NCBI RefSeq assembly: GCF_014268815.2
Contig: NZ_JABWRE020000001.1
Span: forward strand, 2,361,001 to 2,425,000
Source: Pseudomonas urmiensis
Lineage (GTDB): Bacteria > Pseudomonadota > Gammaproteobacteria > Pseudomonadales > Pseudomonadaceae
DNA length: 64,000 nucleotides
Direction: 5' to 3'
This document shows, one piece after another, positions 47,563 to 56,359 of this stretch. Made by a program: the position numbers and the translations under genes. The first letter of the stretch is position 1; each line of letters opens with the position of its first letter. The notes beneath the pieces were generated by a model. That model made no database searches, was not told the DNA's origin, and worked only from the letters and a program-made list of their open reading frames with translations.

Positions 47563-48927
47563 ATGCAAGCGACTAAAAAGACGCATGTGCGCTACCTGAT
47601 CCTGTTCATGCTGTTCCTGGTGACCACGATCAACTATGCAGACCGAGCCACCATCGCCATCGCCGGCTCCAGCCTGCAAAAAGACCTCGGCATCGATGCC
47701 GTCACCCTCGGCTACATCTTCTCGGCGTTCGGCTGGGCCTACGTCGCGGGCCAGATCCCCGGTGGCTGGCTGCTCGATCGGTTCGGCTCGAAGAACGTCT
47801 ACGCGTTCAGTATCTTCACCTGGTCGCTGTTCACCCTCCTGCAAGGTTTTGTCGGCGGCCTGCCGGTAGCCTGGGCGGTGGTGACCCTGTTCACCCTGCG
47901 CTTTCTGGTCGGTTTCGCTGAAGCACCGTCGTTCCCCGGCAACGCGCGCATCGTTGCCGCCTGGTTCCCGACGGCCGAACGCGGGACCGCCTCGGCAATC
48001 TTCAACTCGGCGCAGTACTTCGCTACCGCACTGTTCGCGCCAATCATGGGTTGGATCGTGTTCAGCTTCGGCTGGGAACATGTATTCGTCGTCATGGGCG
48101 CACTGGGGATCGTGTTCTCCGCGGTCTGGTTGAAGACCATCTATAACCCACGCCAGCACCCGCGCATCAGTCAGAGCGAGCTTGAGCACATCGAGCAAAA
48201 CGGCGGGCTGGTCGACATGGACCAGAAACGCGGCAACGATGGCCCGAAATGGGGCTACATCAAGCAACTGCTGACCAGCCGCATGCTGCTGGGCGTCTAC
48301 CTGGGCCAGTACTGCATCAACGCCATCACCTACTTCTTCCTGACCTGGTTCCCGGTGTACCTGGTGCAGGAGCGCGGCATGACCATCCTCAAGGCCGGCT
48401 TCATCGCCTCCTTGCCGGCCATCTGCGGCTTCATCGGTGGTGTGCTGGGTGGCGTGCTGTCGGACTGGCTGCTGCGCCGCGGCAATTCGCTGACCTTCTC
48501 GCGCAAACTGCCGATCGTCTGCGGCCTGCTGCTGTCGACCACCATGGTCTTTTGCAACTACGTCGAAGCGGAATGGATGGTGGTCGGCTTCATGACCCTG
48601 GCGTTCTTCGGCAAGGGCATCGGTGCCCTGGGCTGGGCGGTGGTGGCCGATACCTCACCCAAGCAGATCGCAGGTCTGTCCGGTGGTCTGTTCAACACCT
48701 TCGGCAACATCGCCTCGATCACCACGCCGATCGTCATCGGCTACATCATCAGCGCCACCGGCTCGTTCAAGTGGGCCTTGGTGTATGTGGGCGCCAACGC
48801 CTTGGTGGCGGTGTTCAGCTACCTGGTGATCGTCGGCCCGATCAAGCGAATCGAGCTGCGCGAAAACACCCCCCAGTCGCAGCCTGAGCCAGCCGCCAAT
48901 GGCGAACTGGCAAGCTCGCGTCACTGA
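47563..48927 (+). CDS. gudP: D-glucarate/galactarate MFS transporter
   Basis: 454 residues from the ATG at 47563 (GGGAG eight bases upstream; the frame opens at a GTG 15 bases earlier). Twelve membrane helices in the anion:cation symporter family. N-terminal MFLVTTINYADRATIAIAGSSLQKDLGI and the loop FAEAPSFPGNARIVAAWFPTAERGTASAIFNSAQYF are highly characteristic of GudP/GarP. It imports glucarate or galactarate with protons. In the operon between kdgD and garD. Confidence 0.94.
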   Translation: MQATKKTHVRYLILFMLFLVTTINYADRATIAIAGSSLQKDLGIDAVTLGYIFSAFGWAYVAGQIPGGWLLDRFGSKNVYAFSIFTWSLFTLLQGFVGGLPVAWAVVTLFTLRFLVGFAEAPSFPGNARIVAAWFPTAERGTASAIFNSAQYFATALFAPIMGWIVFSFGWEHVFVVMGALGIVFSAVWLKTIYNPRQHPRISQSELEHIEQNGGLVDMDQKRGNDGPKWGYIKQLLTSRMLLGVYLGQYCINAITYFFLTWFPVYLVQERGMTILKAGFIASLPAICGFIGGVLGGVLSDWLLRRGNSLTFSRKLPIVCGLLLSTTMVFCNYVEAEWMVVGFMTLAFFGKGIGALGWAVVADTSPKQIAGLSGGLFNTFGNIASITTPIVIGYIISATGSFKWALVYVGANALVAVFSYLVIVGPIKRIELRENTPQSQPEPAANGELASSRH

Positions 48928-48934
48928 GTGGACA

Positions 48935-48962
48935 CGCCCGCACCGGGGTACCGCTGCGGGCG
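48935..48962 (+). terminator. Hairpin between gudP and garD
   Basis: CGCCCGCA / TGCGGGCG arms (48935-48942, 48955-48962) around a 12-base loop, beginning 8 bp past the gudP stop. No U-tract follows. A stabiliser or processing element within the operon is likely. Confidence 0.55.
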
Positions 48963-49002
48963 GATGTACAAAAGCCTGAGAACCTACCTGTAGGGCCTGA
49001 AC

Positions 49003-50556
49003 ATGCAGTTGATCGAACACTCCGACTCGCCCCGCTACGTCCGCCTGCACGACGACGATAACGTCGTGGTGGTGGTCAACGACGGCGGCCTGGGCGAAGG
49101 CGCCCGCTTCCCCGATGGCCTGACCCTGGTCGAAGCCGTGCCGCAAAGCCACAAGGTCGCCACCGTGCTGATCGGCAAAGGCGAGCCGGTGCGCCGCTAC
49201 GGGCAAATCATCGGTTATGCCCTGGAAGACCTGCGCCAGGGCAGTTGGGTCCAGGAAAGCCAGCTGGCCATGCCGTCGGCACCGGAATTGGACAGCCTGC
49301 CGCGCTGCGATGCCGTCCCTGCGCCCCTGCCGCCTCTTGAGGGTTTCACCTTCGAAGGCTACCGCAACGCCGACGGCACCGTCGGCACCCGCAATATCCT
49401 CGGCATCACCACCACCGTGCAGTGCGTGACCGGCGTGCTGGAGCACGCGGTCAAGCGCATCCGCGCCGAGTTACTGCCGCAATACCCCAACGTCGATGAC
49501 GTGGTCGCCCTCACCCACAGCTATGGCTGCGGCGTGGCAATCAACGCCCGCGACGCCTACATCCCGATTCGCACCGTGCGCAACCTGGCGCGCAACCCTA
49601 ACCTGGGCGGCGAAGCGCTGGTGATCAGCCTGGGCTGCGAGAAGCTGCAAGCGGGCCAGGTGATGCACGACAACGACCCGTCGGTGGACCTCAGCGAGCC
49701 GTGGCTGTATCGCCTGCAGGATGCCAGCCTTGGCTTCAGCGAAATGATCGAGCAGATCATGGAGCTGGCCGAAACACGCCTGAAAAAACTCGACCAGCGC
49801 CGCCGCGAGACGGTGCCGGCCAGCGAGCTGATCCTTGGCATGCAGTGCGGGGGCAGTGACGCATTCTCCGGCATTACCGCCAACCCGGCACTGGGCTATG
49901 CCGCCGACCTGCTGGTGCGGGCCGGCGCTACCGTGCTGTTCTCGGAAGTGACCGAAGTGCGCGATGCCATCTACATGCTCACCTCGCGCGCCGAAAACCA
50001 GGAGGTCGCCCAGGCCCTGATACGCGAGATGGACTGGTACGACCGCTACCTGCAACAAGGTGCGGCCGACCGCAGCGCCAACACTACGCCTGGCAACAAG
50101 AAAGGCGGCCTGTCCAATATCGTCGAGAAATCCCTCGGCTCGATCGTCAAGTCTGGCAGCGGCGCCATCCAGGGCGTGCTCGGCCCTGGCGAGCGAGTCG
50201 AGCGCAAGGGCCTGATCTTCTGTGCCACCCCGGCCAGCGATTTTGTCTGCGGCACCTTGCAACTGGCTGCGGGGATGAACCTGCACGTGTTCACCACCGG
50301 CCGTGGCACGCCGTATGGCTTGGCCATGGCGCCGGTGGTCAAGGTGTGCACCCGCAGCGAACTGGCCCAGCGCTGGCCGGACTTGATCGACATCGACGCC
50401 GGGCGCATCGCCAGCGGCCGTTCGAGCATCGAGGAGCTGGGCTGGGAGCTGTTCCACTACTACCTGGACGTCGCCAGTGGCCGCAAACAGACCTGGGCTG
50501 AGCAGCACAGGCTGCACAACGACATCACCTTGTTCAACCCGGCGCCGATCACTTGA
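49003..50556 (+). CDS. garD: Galactarate dehydratase
   Basis: 517 residues, UxaA/GarD family. An N-terminal SAF-like domain ([22 protein letters not shown]) is linked to a C-terminal dehydratase domain with [50 protein letters not shown] and [18 protein letters not shown]. It dehydrates galactarate to 5-keto-4-deoxyglucarate, the substrate of kdgD. No glucarate dehydratase (GudD) is in the window, so this cluster is biased to galactarate. Confidence 0.96.
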   Translation: MQLIEHSDSPRYVRLHDDDNVVVVVNDGGLGEGARFPDGLTLVEAVPQSHKVATVLIGKGEPVRRYGQIIGYALEDLRQGSWVQESQLAMPSAPELDSLPRCDAVPAPLPPLEGFTFEGYRNADGTVGTRNILGITTTVQCVTGVLEHAVKRIRAELLPQYPNVDDVVALTHSYGCGVAINARDAYIPIRTVRNLARNPNLGGEALVISLGCEKLQAGQVMHDNDPSVDLSEPWLYRLQDASLGFSEMIEQIMELAETRLKKLDQRRRETVPASELILGMQCGGSDAFSGITANPALGYAADLLVRAGATVLFSEVTEVRDAIYMLTSRAENQEVAQALIREMDWYDRYLQQGAADRSANTTPGNKKGGLSNIVEKSLGSIVKSGSGAIQGVLGPGERVERKGLIFCATPASDFVCGTLQLAAGMNLHVFTTGRGTPYGLAMAPVVKVCTRSELAQRWPDLIDIDAGRIASGRSSIEELGWELFHYYLDVASGRKQTWAEQHRLHNDITLFNPAPIT

Positions 50557-50603
50557 TGGCTTCGCCGTCCTTCAGTCTTCCATTCCTCCAAAAGGAGCAC
50601 CCC

Positions 50604-52184
50604 ATGCCTGAGATTCTTGGTCATAACTTCATCGCCGGCCAGCGCAGCGCCGCCGGCAGCCAACGCTTGCAGAGCCTCGATGCCACCTCCGGCGAAGCCC
50701 TGCCCTATAGCTTCGTCCAAGCCACTGAGGCTGAAGTGGACCAGGCCGCCCGCGCCGCCGCTGGCGCTTTTGCCGATTTCCGCCAGCTTTCCCCGGCCCG
50801 CCGCGCCGAGTTCCTCGAGGCCATCGCCGCCGAGCTGGATGAACTGGACGACAGCTTCGTCGCCATCGTCTGCCGCGAGACCGCCCTGCCCGCTGCGCGC
50901 ATTCAGGGCGAACGTGGCCGCACCAGCGGGCAGATGCGCTTGTTCGCGCAGGTGCTGCGCCGTGGTGACTTCCTAGGCGCTCGCATCGACCAGGCGTTGC
51001 CTGAGCGTCAACCGCTGCCACGGGTCGACCTGCGCCAGATGCGCATTGGCGTTGGCCCGGTCGCAGTGTTCGGCGCCAGCAACTTCCCGCTGGCCTTCTC
51101 CACCGCGGGCGGTGACACCGCTGCCGCCCTCGCCGCTGGCTGCCCGGTAGTGTTCAAGGCACATAGCGGCCATATGGCCACTGCCGACCTGGTCGGCTGC
51201 GCCATCATCCGCGCCGCCGAGCGCACGGGCATGCCCAAGGGCGTGTTCAACATGGTCTTCGGCGGCGGTGTCGGAGAGTGGCTGGTCAAGCACCCGGCGA
51301 TCCAGGCGGTGGGCTTCACCGGCTCGCTCAAGGGTGGCGACGCGCTGTGCCGCATGGCCGCCGAGCGCCCGCAGCCGATCCCGGTGTTCGCCGAGATGTC
51401 GAGCATCAACCCAGTGATCGTCCTGCCCGGCGCGCTGGCCAAGCGCGGCGAAACCATCGCCCGCGAACTGGCAGGTTCGGTATGCCTTGGCGCCGGCCAG
51501 TTCTGCACCAACCCAGGGATGGTGATCGGCCTGCAATCGGCCGAGTTCAGCAGCCTGCTGGGCAATGTCGGCCAAGCCCTGGATGCCCAGGCCGGGCAAA
51601 CCCTGCTCAACGCCGGTGGCCTACGCAGTTACGTCGCCGGCCTTGAGCACCTGCACGCTCATGCAGGCATCGAGCACCTGGCGGGCCAGCCTCAACAAGG
51701 TGCACAAGCCCGCGCGCAGCTGTTCAAGGCCGATGCCAGCCTGCTGGTCGATGCCGACCCGCTGCTGCAGGAAGAAGTGTTCGGGCCGGCTACTGTGGCG
51801 GTCGAAGTCAAGGACCAGGCGCAACTGCGCGCGGCCTTGCTGGGCCTGCGCGGTCAGCTCACCGCTACCTTGATTGGTGAAGCAGAAGACTTCGAGGCGT
51901 TCGCCTGGCTGGTGCCGCTGCTGGAGGAGAAAGTTGGCCGGATTCTGGTCAATGGCTATCCGACGGGTGTGGAAGTGTGCGACGCCATGGTTCATGGCGG
52001 GCCGTACCCAGCCACCTCCGATGCCCGCGGCACTTCGGTGGGCACCTTGGCGATCGACCGTTTCCTGCGGCCGGTGTGCTACCAGAACTACCCGCAGGCG
52101 CTGCTGCCTGAGGCGCTCAAGGATAACAACCCGCTGGGGCTGCGCCGGTTGATCAATGGGCAGTGGAGCGAAGGTTCGCTGTGA
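50604..52184 (+). CDS. 2,5-dioxovalerate (alpha-ketoglutarate semialdehyde) dehydrogenase
   Basis: 526 residues from the ATG at 50604 (AAAAGGAG eight bases before; the longer frame overlaps garD). An aldehyde dehydrogenase of the KGSADH type with catalytic Cys301 in GAGQFCTNPG, base Glu264 in FAEMSSINPV and the cofactor segment VGPVAVFGASNFPLAFSTAGGDTAAALAAG. It oxidises 2,5-dioxopentanoate to 2-oxoglutarate, finishing the galactarate route into the TCA cycle; NADP+ is the usual cofactor in this group. It lies 48 bp after garD and is followed by a strong terminator. Confidence 0.94.
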   Translation: MPEILGHNFIAGQRSAAGSQRLQSLDATSGEALPYSFVQATEAEVDQAARAAAGAFADFRQLSPARRAEFLEAIAAELDELDDSFVAIVCRETALPAARIQGERGRTSGQMRLFAQVLRRGDFLGARIDQALPERQPLPRVDLRQMRIGVGPVAVFGASNFPLAFSTAGGDTAAALAAGCPVVFKAHSGHMATADLVGCAIIRAAERTGMPKGVFNMVFGGGVGEWLVKHPAIQAVGFTGSLKGGDALCRMAAERPQPIPVFAEMSSINPVIVLPGALAKRGETIARELAGSVCLGAGQFCTNPGMVIGLQSAEFSSLLGNVGQALDAQAGQTLLNAGGLRSYVAGLEHLHAHAGIEHLAGQPQQGAQARAQLFKADASLLVDADPLLQEEVFGPATVAVEVKDQAQLRAALLGLRGQLTATLIGEAEDFEAFAWLVPLLEEKVGRILVNGYPTGVEVCDAMVHGGPYPATSDARGTSVGTLAIDRFLRPVCYQNYPQALLPEALKDNNPLGLRRLINGQWSEGSL

Positions 52185-52201
52185 CCTGTTTGAAATAGGC
52201 C

Positions 52202-52229
52202 ATGCCCCGCATAGTGCGGGGCATTTTTT
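52202..52229 (+). terminator. Strong rho-independent terminator of the galactarate operon
   Basis: A 9-bp perfect stem ATGCCCCGC / GCGGGGCAT with a 5-base loop, followed by TTTTTT, 18 bp past the dehydrogenase stop. It also faces the convergent GntR gene. Confidence 0.93.
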
Positions 52230-52248
52230 ATCTGTCGGTTATGGCCTC

Positions 52249-52274
52249 ATCGCGGGGCAAGCCCCTCATACAGG
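52249..52274. repeat. Partial REP element
   Basis: ATCGCGGGGCAAGCCCCTCATACAGG carries the REP core half (GGGGCAAGCCCC) with a diverged tail, 35 bp before the GntR gene stop. Probably a decayed copy. Confidence 0.65.
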
Positions 52275-52308
52275 TCCAGCAACAGGCTGCGGGCAAGCGC
52301 AAGGTCGA

Positions 52309-53058
52309 TTAGACCCCTTGCGCCTCTGCCGCTTCATGGGCCTGGCGCAAGCGCTCCCGGCTGTTGGACAGGTGCATGCGCATCGCCATCTTCGCCCCTT
52401 CGCTATCGCGCCGGGCAATCGCCTCATAGATCGCTTCATGCTCGTGACGCAGGCGGCTCATGTAGTGCGCCTGGTCATCATGGGCGATCCGTGCCGAATT
52501 GAGCCGGGTGCGCGGAATGATGCTGGTGCCCAGGTGATTGATGATGTCGGCAAAGTAGTGATTGCCACTGGCCTGGGCAATGCGCAGGTGAAACTGAAAG
52601 TCCGCCGACACGGCATCGGAGGCATGCGCAGCGCTTTCGTTGATCTCATCCAACGCCGCACGCATCCCGGCCAACTGCTGGTCATCGCGCCGCTGCGCGG
52701 CAAGCCCGGCTGACTCGATCTCAAGCGCGATACGCAACTCGAGCACCGCCAGCACCTCACGCAGGGTGACCACAGTTGCCGGATCGATGCGAAAACCGCT
52801 ACCCGCCGGCGCATCCAGCACGAAGGTGCCGATGCCGTGGCGGGTCTCCACCTGGCCTGCTGCCTGCAACCGCGAGATGGCCTCACGCACCACCGTGCGG
52901 CTAACGCCCTCCTCGGCCATGATCTGCGACTCGGTCGGCAGCTTGTCGCCGCGCTTGAGCTGACCACTGCGGATCCGTTCGGTCAGCACCGTGACCAGTT
53001 CCTGGGCCAGACTGCGCGGCTTGCGCCGGGTCCTTGCCTGTACCTGCTGCTCTGTCAT
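52309..53058 (-). CDS. FadR-type GntR regulator of the galactarate cluster
   Basis: 249 residues from the ATG at 53058 (MTEQQVQARTRRKPRSLAQ). N-terminal GntR winged helix (LTERIRSGQLKRGDKLPTESQIMAEEGVSRTVVREAISRLQAAGQVETRHGIGTFV), then an all-helical FCD ligand domain with metal-site His residues (HMSRLRHEHEAIYEAI). It is convergent with the galactarate operon and, by family and position, most likely a repressor released by a sugar acid. A motif matching the kdgD operator lies 46-60 bp upstream. Confidence 0.9.
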   Translation of the reverse strand: MTEQQVQARTRRKPRSLAQELVTVLTERIRSGQLKRGDKLPTESQIMAEEGVSRTVVREAISRLQAAGQVETRHGIGTFVLDAPAGSGFRIDPATVVTLREVLAVLELRIALEIESAGLAAQRRDDQQLAGMRAALDEINESAAHASDAVSADFQFHLRIAQASGNHYFADIINHLGTSIIPRTRLNSARIAHDDQAHYMSRLRHEHEAIYEAIARRDSEGAKMAMRMHLSNSRERLRQAHEAAEAQGV

Positions 53059-53103
53059 GCCGTGTATTTCACCTTGAAAGACCAGCGTCATCATAGCGCA
53101 AGC

Positions 53104-53118
53104 AGTTGTACGATCACA
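53104..53118 (+). promoter_or_regulatory. Candidate operator upstream of the GntR regulator gene
   Basis: AGTTGTACGATCACA shares AGTTGTACGAT-A/C-AC with the 46475 site. It overlaps the last codons of the AraC-family gene, so the GntR promoter would sit at the end of that gene. Autoregulation is inferred. Confidence 0.6.
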
Positions 53119-53929
53119 TACATCCCTTACGGTTTTCACTCACCCTGCGCACTGCAGGTTGCGCCCCTCCAGGGGCAAAGCGCGAAGGCGCCTCGCCCAG
53201 CACCCTGCGGAACATGCTGGAAAACGCACTGGGGCTGTCATAACCCAAGTCCAGGGCGATCCGCGTCACTCCCTCACCGCCGGCCAGGCGTGTCACCGCC
53301 GCCATCAGGCAGGCCTGCTGCCGCCACTGGCCAAACGACAAGCCGGTCATCTGCCGAAACTGTCGATTGAAGCTGCGCGTGCTCTTGTTCAATTGCTGCG
53401 CCCAGTGCTCAGCGGTCTGATGGATATTCGGTGCCTGCAAAAAGCCTTGGCACAGTGCAGCCAGTGCCGGCTCGACCGGCATCGGCGCATACAGCGGCAG
53501 GCTCGGCGCCCGACGCAACTCCTCGAGAATCAACGCCACTAACAGCCCATCGCGCCCATGCGGCTCATACAGCGCGGGCACATCGGCACTGGCCAGCAGC
53601 AGCTCATGCAGCAATGGGCTGACCAGCAAAGCCTGGCAGCGCGCATCGACACGCGGCAGCGCTTGCGGCTCGATGTACACACTGCGCGTGCTTACCCCCT
53701 GCATCTTCACCTGGTGGCGCTTGCCAGGCGGGATCCATACGCCGTTATAGGGCGGGATCACCCAGGCACCATCGTCGGTCAACACCTCCATCAGCCCGCT
53801 CATGCCATACAGAAACTGCGCCCGGCGATGGCTATGCGCCTCGAGCAAAGTGCCCGGCGGGTAGTCGGTGCCGATGGCCAGTACTGGCCTGGGAATGCTA
53901 TCGACCTGGGACAACGGGGTATTACGCAT
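53114..53929 (-). CDS. AraC-family transcriptional regulator
   Basis: 271 residues from the ATG at 53929 (MRNTPLSQVDSIPRPVLAIG). N-terminal cupin-type ligand pocket (GTDYPPGTLLEAHSHRRAQFLYGMSGLMEVL...WVIPPYNGVWIPPGKRHQV) and C-terminal AraC double helix-turn-helix (WAQQLNKSTRSFNRQFRQMTGLSFGQWRQQA; GVTRIALDLGYDSPSAFSSMFRRVLGEAPSRFA). The cupin metal-type His-x-His pattern HSH is present. It is divergent from a TauE/SafE exporter gene and probably controls it. Its 3' end lies 55 bp from the GntR start. Confidence 0.88.
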   Translation of the reverse strand: MRNTPLSQVDSIPRPVLAIGTDYPPGTLLEAHSHRRAQFLYGMSGLMEVLTDDGAWVIPPYNGVWIPPGKRHQVKMQGVSTRSVYIEPQALPRVDARCQALLVSPLLHELLLASADVPALYEPHGRDGLLVALILEELRRAPSLPLYAPMPVEPALAALCQGFLQAPNIHQTAEHWAQQLNKSTRSFNRQFRQMTGLSFGQWRQQACLMAAVTRLAGGEGVTRIALDLGYDSPSAFSSMFRRVLGEAPSRFAPGGAQPAVRRVSENRKGCM

Positions 53930-53963
53930 GCTGCACAGCCTTGGCCTGAACGCGATGATTATT

Positions 53964-53987
53964 GGCCAATTCACGCATGTCGGCCAA
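53964..53987. promoter_or_regulatory. GGCCAA direct repeat in the AraC/TauE divergent promoter
   Basis: GGCCAA at 53964-53969 and 53982-53987, 18 bp apart, in the 108-bp region between the regulator and the exporter. AraC-type proteins usually bind such direct repeats about two turns apart. Short and unproven. Confidence 0.35.
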
Positions 53988-54037
53988 GCGTAACCTGCCT
54001 ACTCTGCGTGCGTCCTATCACCTGCAGAGGCAGCACG

Positions 54038-54853
54038 ATGCTTTACCCACTTTTAAGCATTCTCGGCGTCGCCGCCGGCATGACCACGCTGTTGTTCGGC
54101 TTCGGTGGCGGTTTCTTCGCCGTGCCGCTGCTGTATGCGCTGCTGATCGCCGGCCATGGAGCAGACGCCCCCATCGGCCAACAGGCGATGCAGATTGCTG
54201 TAGCCACCTCGGCTGCGGTGATGATCTTCAGCAGTGCCCTGGCCACCTGGCGTCATCACCGCTCGGGCAGCCTGCGCTGGGATCTGATTGGCCAACTGGC
54301 ACCGGCCATCGCCTTGGGCGCGATAGTTGGCGCCTATGCAGCGCTGCAGCTGGACGGCACCTGGCTGCGGTGGCTGTTCATCGGCTACCTGGTGCTGACG
54401 TTGCTCGATAGTTGGCTGCGCCCAGGCTTTGTCAGCGACGCCGGCGCCGTTCTGCGCCCAATGAGCCGGGCAGGCTCGGCCCTGGTCGGGCTGCCAATTG
54501 GCGCGCTGGCAGCACTGCTGGGAGTGGGCGGCAGCGTCATGACCGTACCGCTGATGCGCAGGCGTGGCGCAAGTATGCTCACTGCTACGGCCATGGCCAA
54601 TCCGTTGTCGCTGCCCATGGCGCTGAGCGCGTCGCTGGTATACACCATGCTGCCTTCAACCGGTGAGCCATTGGGCAGCGGATTTGTTGGCTTGATCGAC
54701 CTGTACGCGGCGGCCGCCCTGGCGCTCGGCGCATGGCTGGGCATGCAGCTGGCTTCGCCGCTAGTGGGGCGCATCGCCGACAGCCTGCACGCCAGAGCCT
54801 ACCTGGTGCTGCTAGGCACAGTCCTGCTGGTGATGCTCTGCGCCGGGCACTGA
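54038..54853 (+). CDS. TauE/SafE family sulfite-exporter-like membrane protein
   Basis: 271 residues from the ATG at 54038 (GCAGAGGC upstream); the longer reading frame belongs to the antisense of the AraC gene. Eight membrane helices in two halves, each with a Gly-rich start: FGFGGGFFAVPLL and LLGVGGSVMTVPL. The family is linked to export of sulfite or sulfoacetate, but substrates vary widely. It is divergent from an AraC regulator. Confidence 0.87.
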   Translation: MLYPLLSILGVAAGMTTLLFGFGGGFFAVPLLYALLIAGHGADAPIGQQAMQIAVATSAAVMIFSSALATWRHHRSGSLRWDLIGQLAPAIALGAIVGAYAALQLDGTWLRWLFIGYLVLTLLDSWLRPGFVSDAGAVLRPMSRAGSALVGLPIGALAALLGVGGSVMTVPLMRRRGASMLTATAMANPLSLPMALSASLVYTMLPSTGEPLGSGFVGLIDLYAAAALALGAWLGMQLASPLVGRIADSLHARAYLVLLGTVLLVMLCAGH

Positions 54854-54927
54854 ACGCTGGCCAATCACCCTGCAACGGCGGTAACGTGCGGGTTTGAGCG
54901 CGTCTACTCCATGGAAGGAAGTACAGC

Positions 54928-55578
54928 ATGATCACCCTCGACCGACTGTTACTGGGCTGCGGCCTGTTGATCCCCGCCTGGCTGCTGATGGGCGTGTCCC
55001 TGACCGCGGCAAGCTACCCTGACTACAGCCACCTGCATCAGGCCATGAGCCAACTGGGTGCGGTTGGCGCACCGACCCAGGGATGGTCTGCGCTGCTGAA
55101 CAACTTCCCCCTCGGCGGATTGTTCGCCCTGTTCGCCTGGGGGTTGGCACGCCGCTGGCGGCAGTCGAATTGGGCACGCCTGAGTGCTTTGCTGGTGCTG
55201 GTGCATGCGTTGGGCAGTATCGGCACCGGCTGGTTTGCTTGTGACCAAGGCTGCGCCCCGGCGCAACCCTCGTTCTCGCAGCAGATGCACAACTTGAGCG
55301 GGCTGCTGATGTTCCTTTCACTGACCCTGGCCAGCCTGCTGTGGAGCTGGCTGGGCAAACGAGTGGCCGGCTCTGCCAGCCTCGCCTGGTGGTCACTGGC
55401 CTGCACAGTGCTGGCGATCGTCAGCGTGATACTCATGGCCCAGGCGGCGCATAGCGGCGAATGGTTCGGCCTGTACCAACGGCTCAACTACGGCGTGTCG
55501 GTCATCTGGATTGCCATCCTGGCGCTGTACAGCCTGCGCAGCACCCGCTGCAATCCGCTGCGCATGGCGATCATCTGA
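54928..55578 (+). CDS. DUF998 family membrane protein
   Basis: 216 residues with six hydrophobic segments, N-terminal ASYPDYSHLHQAMSQLGAVGAPTQGW and the central DQGCAPAQPSFSQQMHNLSG typical of DUF998. AAGGAAG lies before the ATG. Function unknown. It is 74 bp after the TauE-like gene and in the same direction, so co-transcription is possible. Confidence 0.82.
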   Translation: MITLDRLLLGCGLLIPAWLLMGVSLTAASYPDYSHLHQAMSQLGAVGAPTQGWSALLNNFPLGGLFALFAWGLARRWRQSNWARLSALLVLVHALGSIGTGWFACDQGCAPAQPSFSQQMHNLSGLLMFLSLTLASLLWSWLGKRVAGSASLAWWSLACTVLAIVSVILMAQAAHSGEWFGLYQRLNYGVSVIWIAILALYSLRSTRCNPLRMAII

Positions 55579-55652
55579 CGGCAAATTGCTGGCCCCCAAG
55601 TTTTTGAAGCGAAGGCAAACTCCCTTTTCCTTCATAAGCTTAGGACAGCATC

Positions 55653-55982
55653 ATGCGGGTATTTCTAGCAACCACGGCCGGCTGCCTGCTGGCCTGCATG
55701 GCCTTTACCGCTCAGGCCCGGGCCCTGAGCCAGAACGATCGGCACGTCTGTGGCTGGGGTTCGCAGATCGCCGCCGAGGCCCAGCAGGCCAAGCTTTCCG
55801 GGGTCAACCTGTACGCGACCCGCAAGCGTTTACAGGCGCGCAAATTCCCCAAGCCGTGGATGCGCATGACCGCGTTTGGCATTACCGAGCAGACCTACAA
55901 CAGCCAATCGCGCCTCAAACCCGCCGCTATCAAGCAAACGTACTATGAGCAGTGCGTCCAGCATGCTGTTGCGAGAAGATAA
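55653..55982 (+). CDS. Small secreted hypothetical protein
   Basis: 109 residues with a signal peptide (MRVFLATTAGCLLACMAFTAQARA) and a basic mature part with two Cys (HVCGWGS and YEQCVQ) that may pair. The RKRLQARKFPKPWMRMTAFGITEQTYN segment looks folded. I do not recognise the family. Located in the periplasm or outside. An AT-rich spacer with a strong hairpin follows. Confidence 0.65.
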   Translation: MRVFLATTAGCLLACMAFTAQARALSQNDRHVCGWGSQIAAEAQQAKLSGVNLYATRKRLQARKFPKPWMRMTAFGITEQTYNSQSRLKPAAIKQTYYEQCVQHAVARR

Positions 55983-56359
55983 CCAATAAAATCATATACC
56001 TACGATAGGTATCTAATCTTTTTTAGCAATAACTTTACTACCCTGTCTTCTTCGCGGCGGCAGTACGACCGCGAAGAAGCCTCCCACCAATTTTCATAGA
56101 AATATCTATACATTTCATAAGCATAAGATTGTTATTTAATCCAGATAATGATTTTAAGATTTCGCGACCACCCCTCCTTGAAGCACTGCCGCCCTAAACA
56201 GCCCCTAGCGGCGACATCGCGATGATCTGTGCATCCATTACAGCAAACCCTCGCCCGAAAGTAGCGTTGCAGCGAACCTGCAACCTGTCGACACTGCGCT
56301 TACGACCAACCTGACGACAGGCTCGCACAACGAGCCTTCAGGCCCCTCTCCAGGTGACC
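55983..56359. other. 377-bp AT-rich spacer with a hairpin at 56047-56079
   Basis: CTTCTTCGCGG (56047-56057) and its exact reverse complement CCGCGAAGAAG (56069-56079) bracket an 11-base loop, 65-97 bp past the upstream stop. It may end the secreted-protein message, although no run of Ts follows. The next 90 bp are strongly AT-rich, a likely promoter area for the EamA gene. No credible coding frame. Confidence 0.6.
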
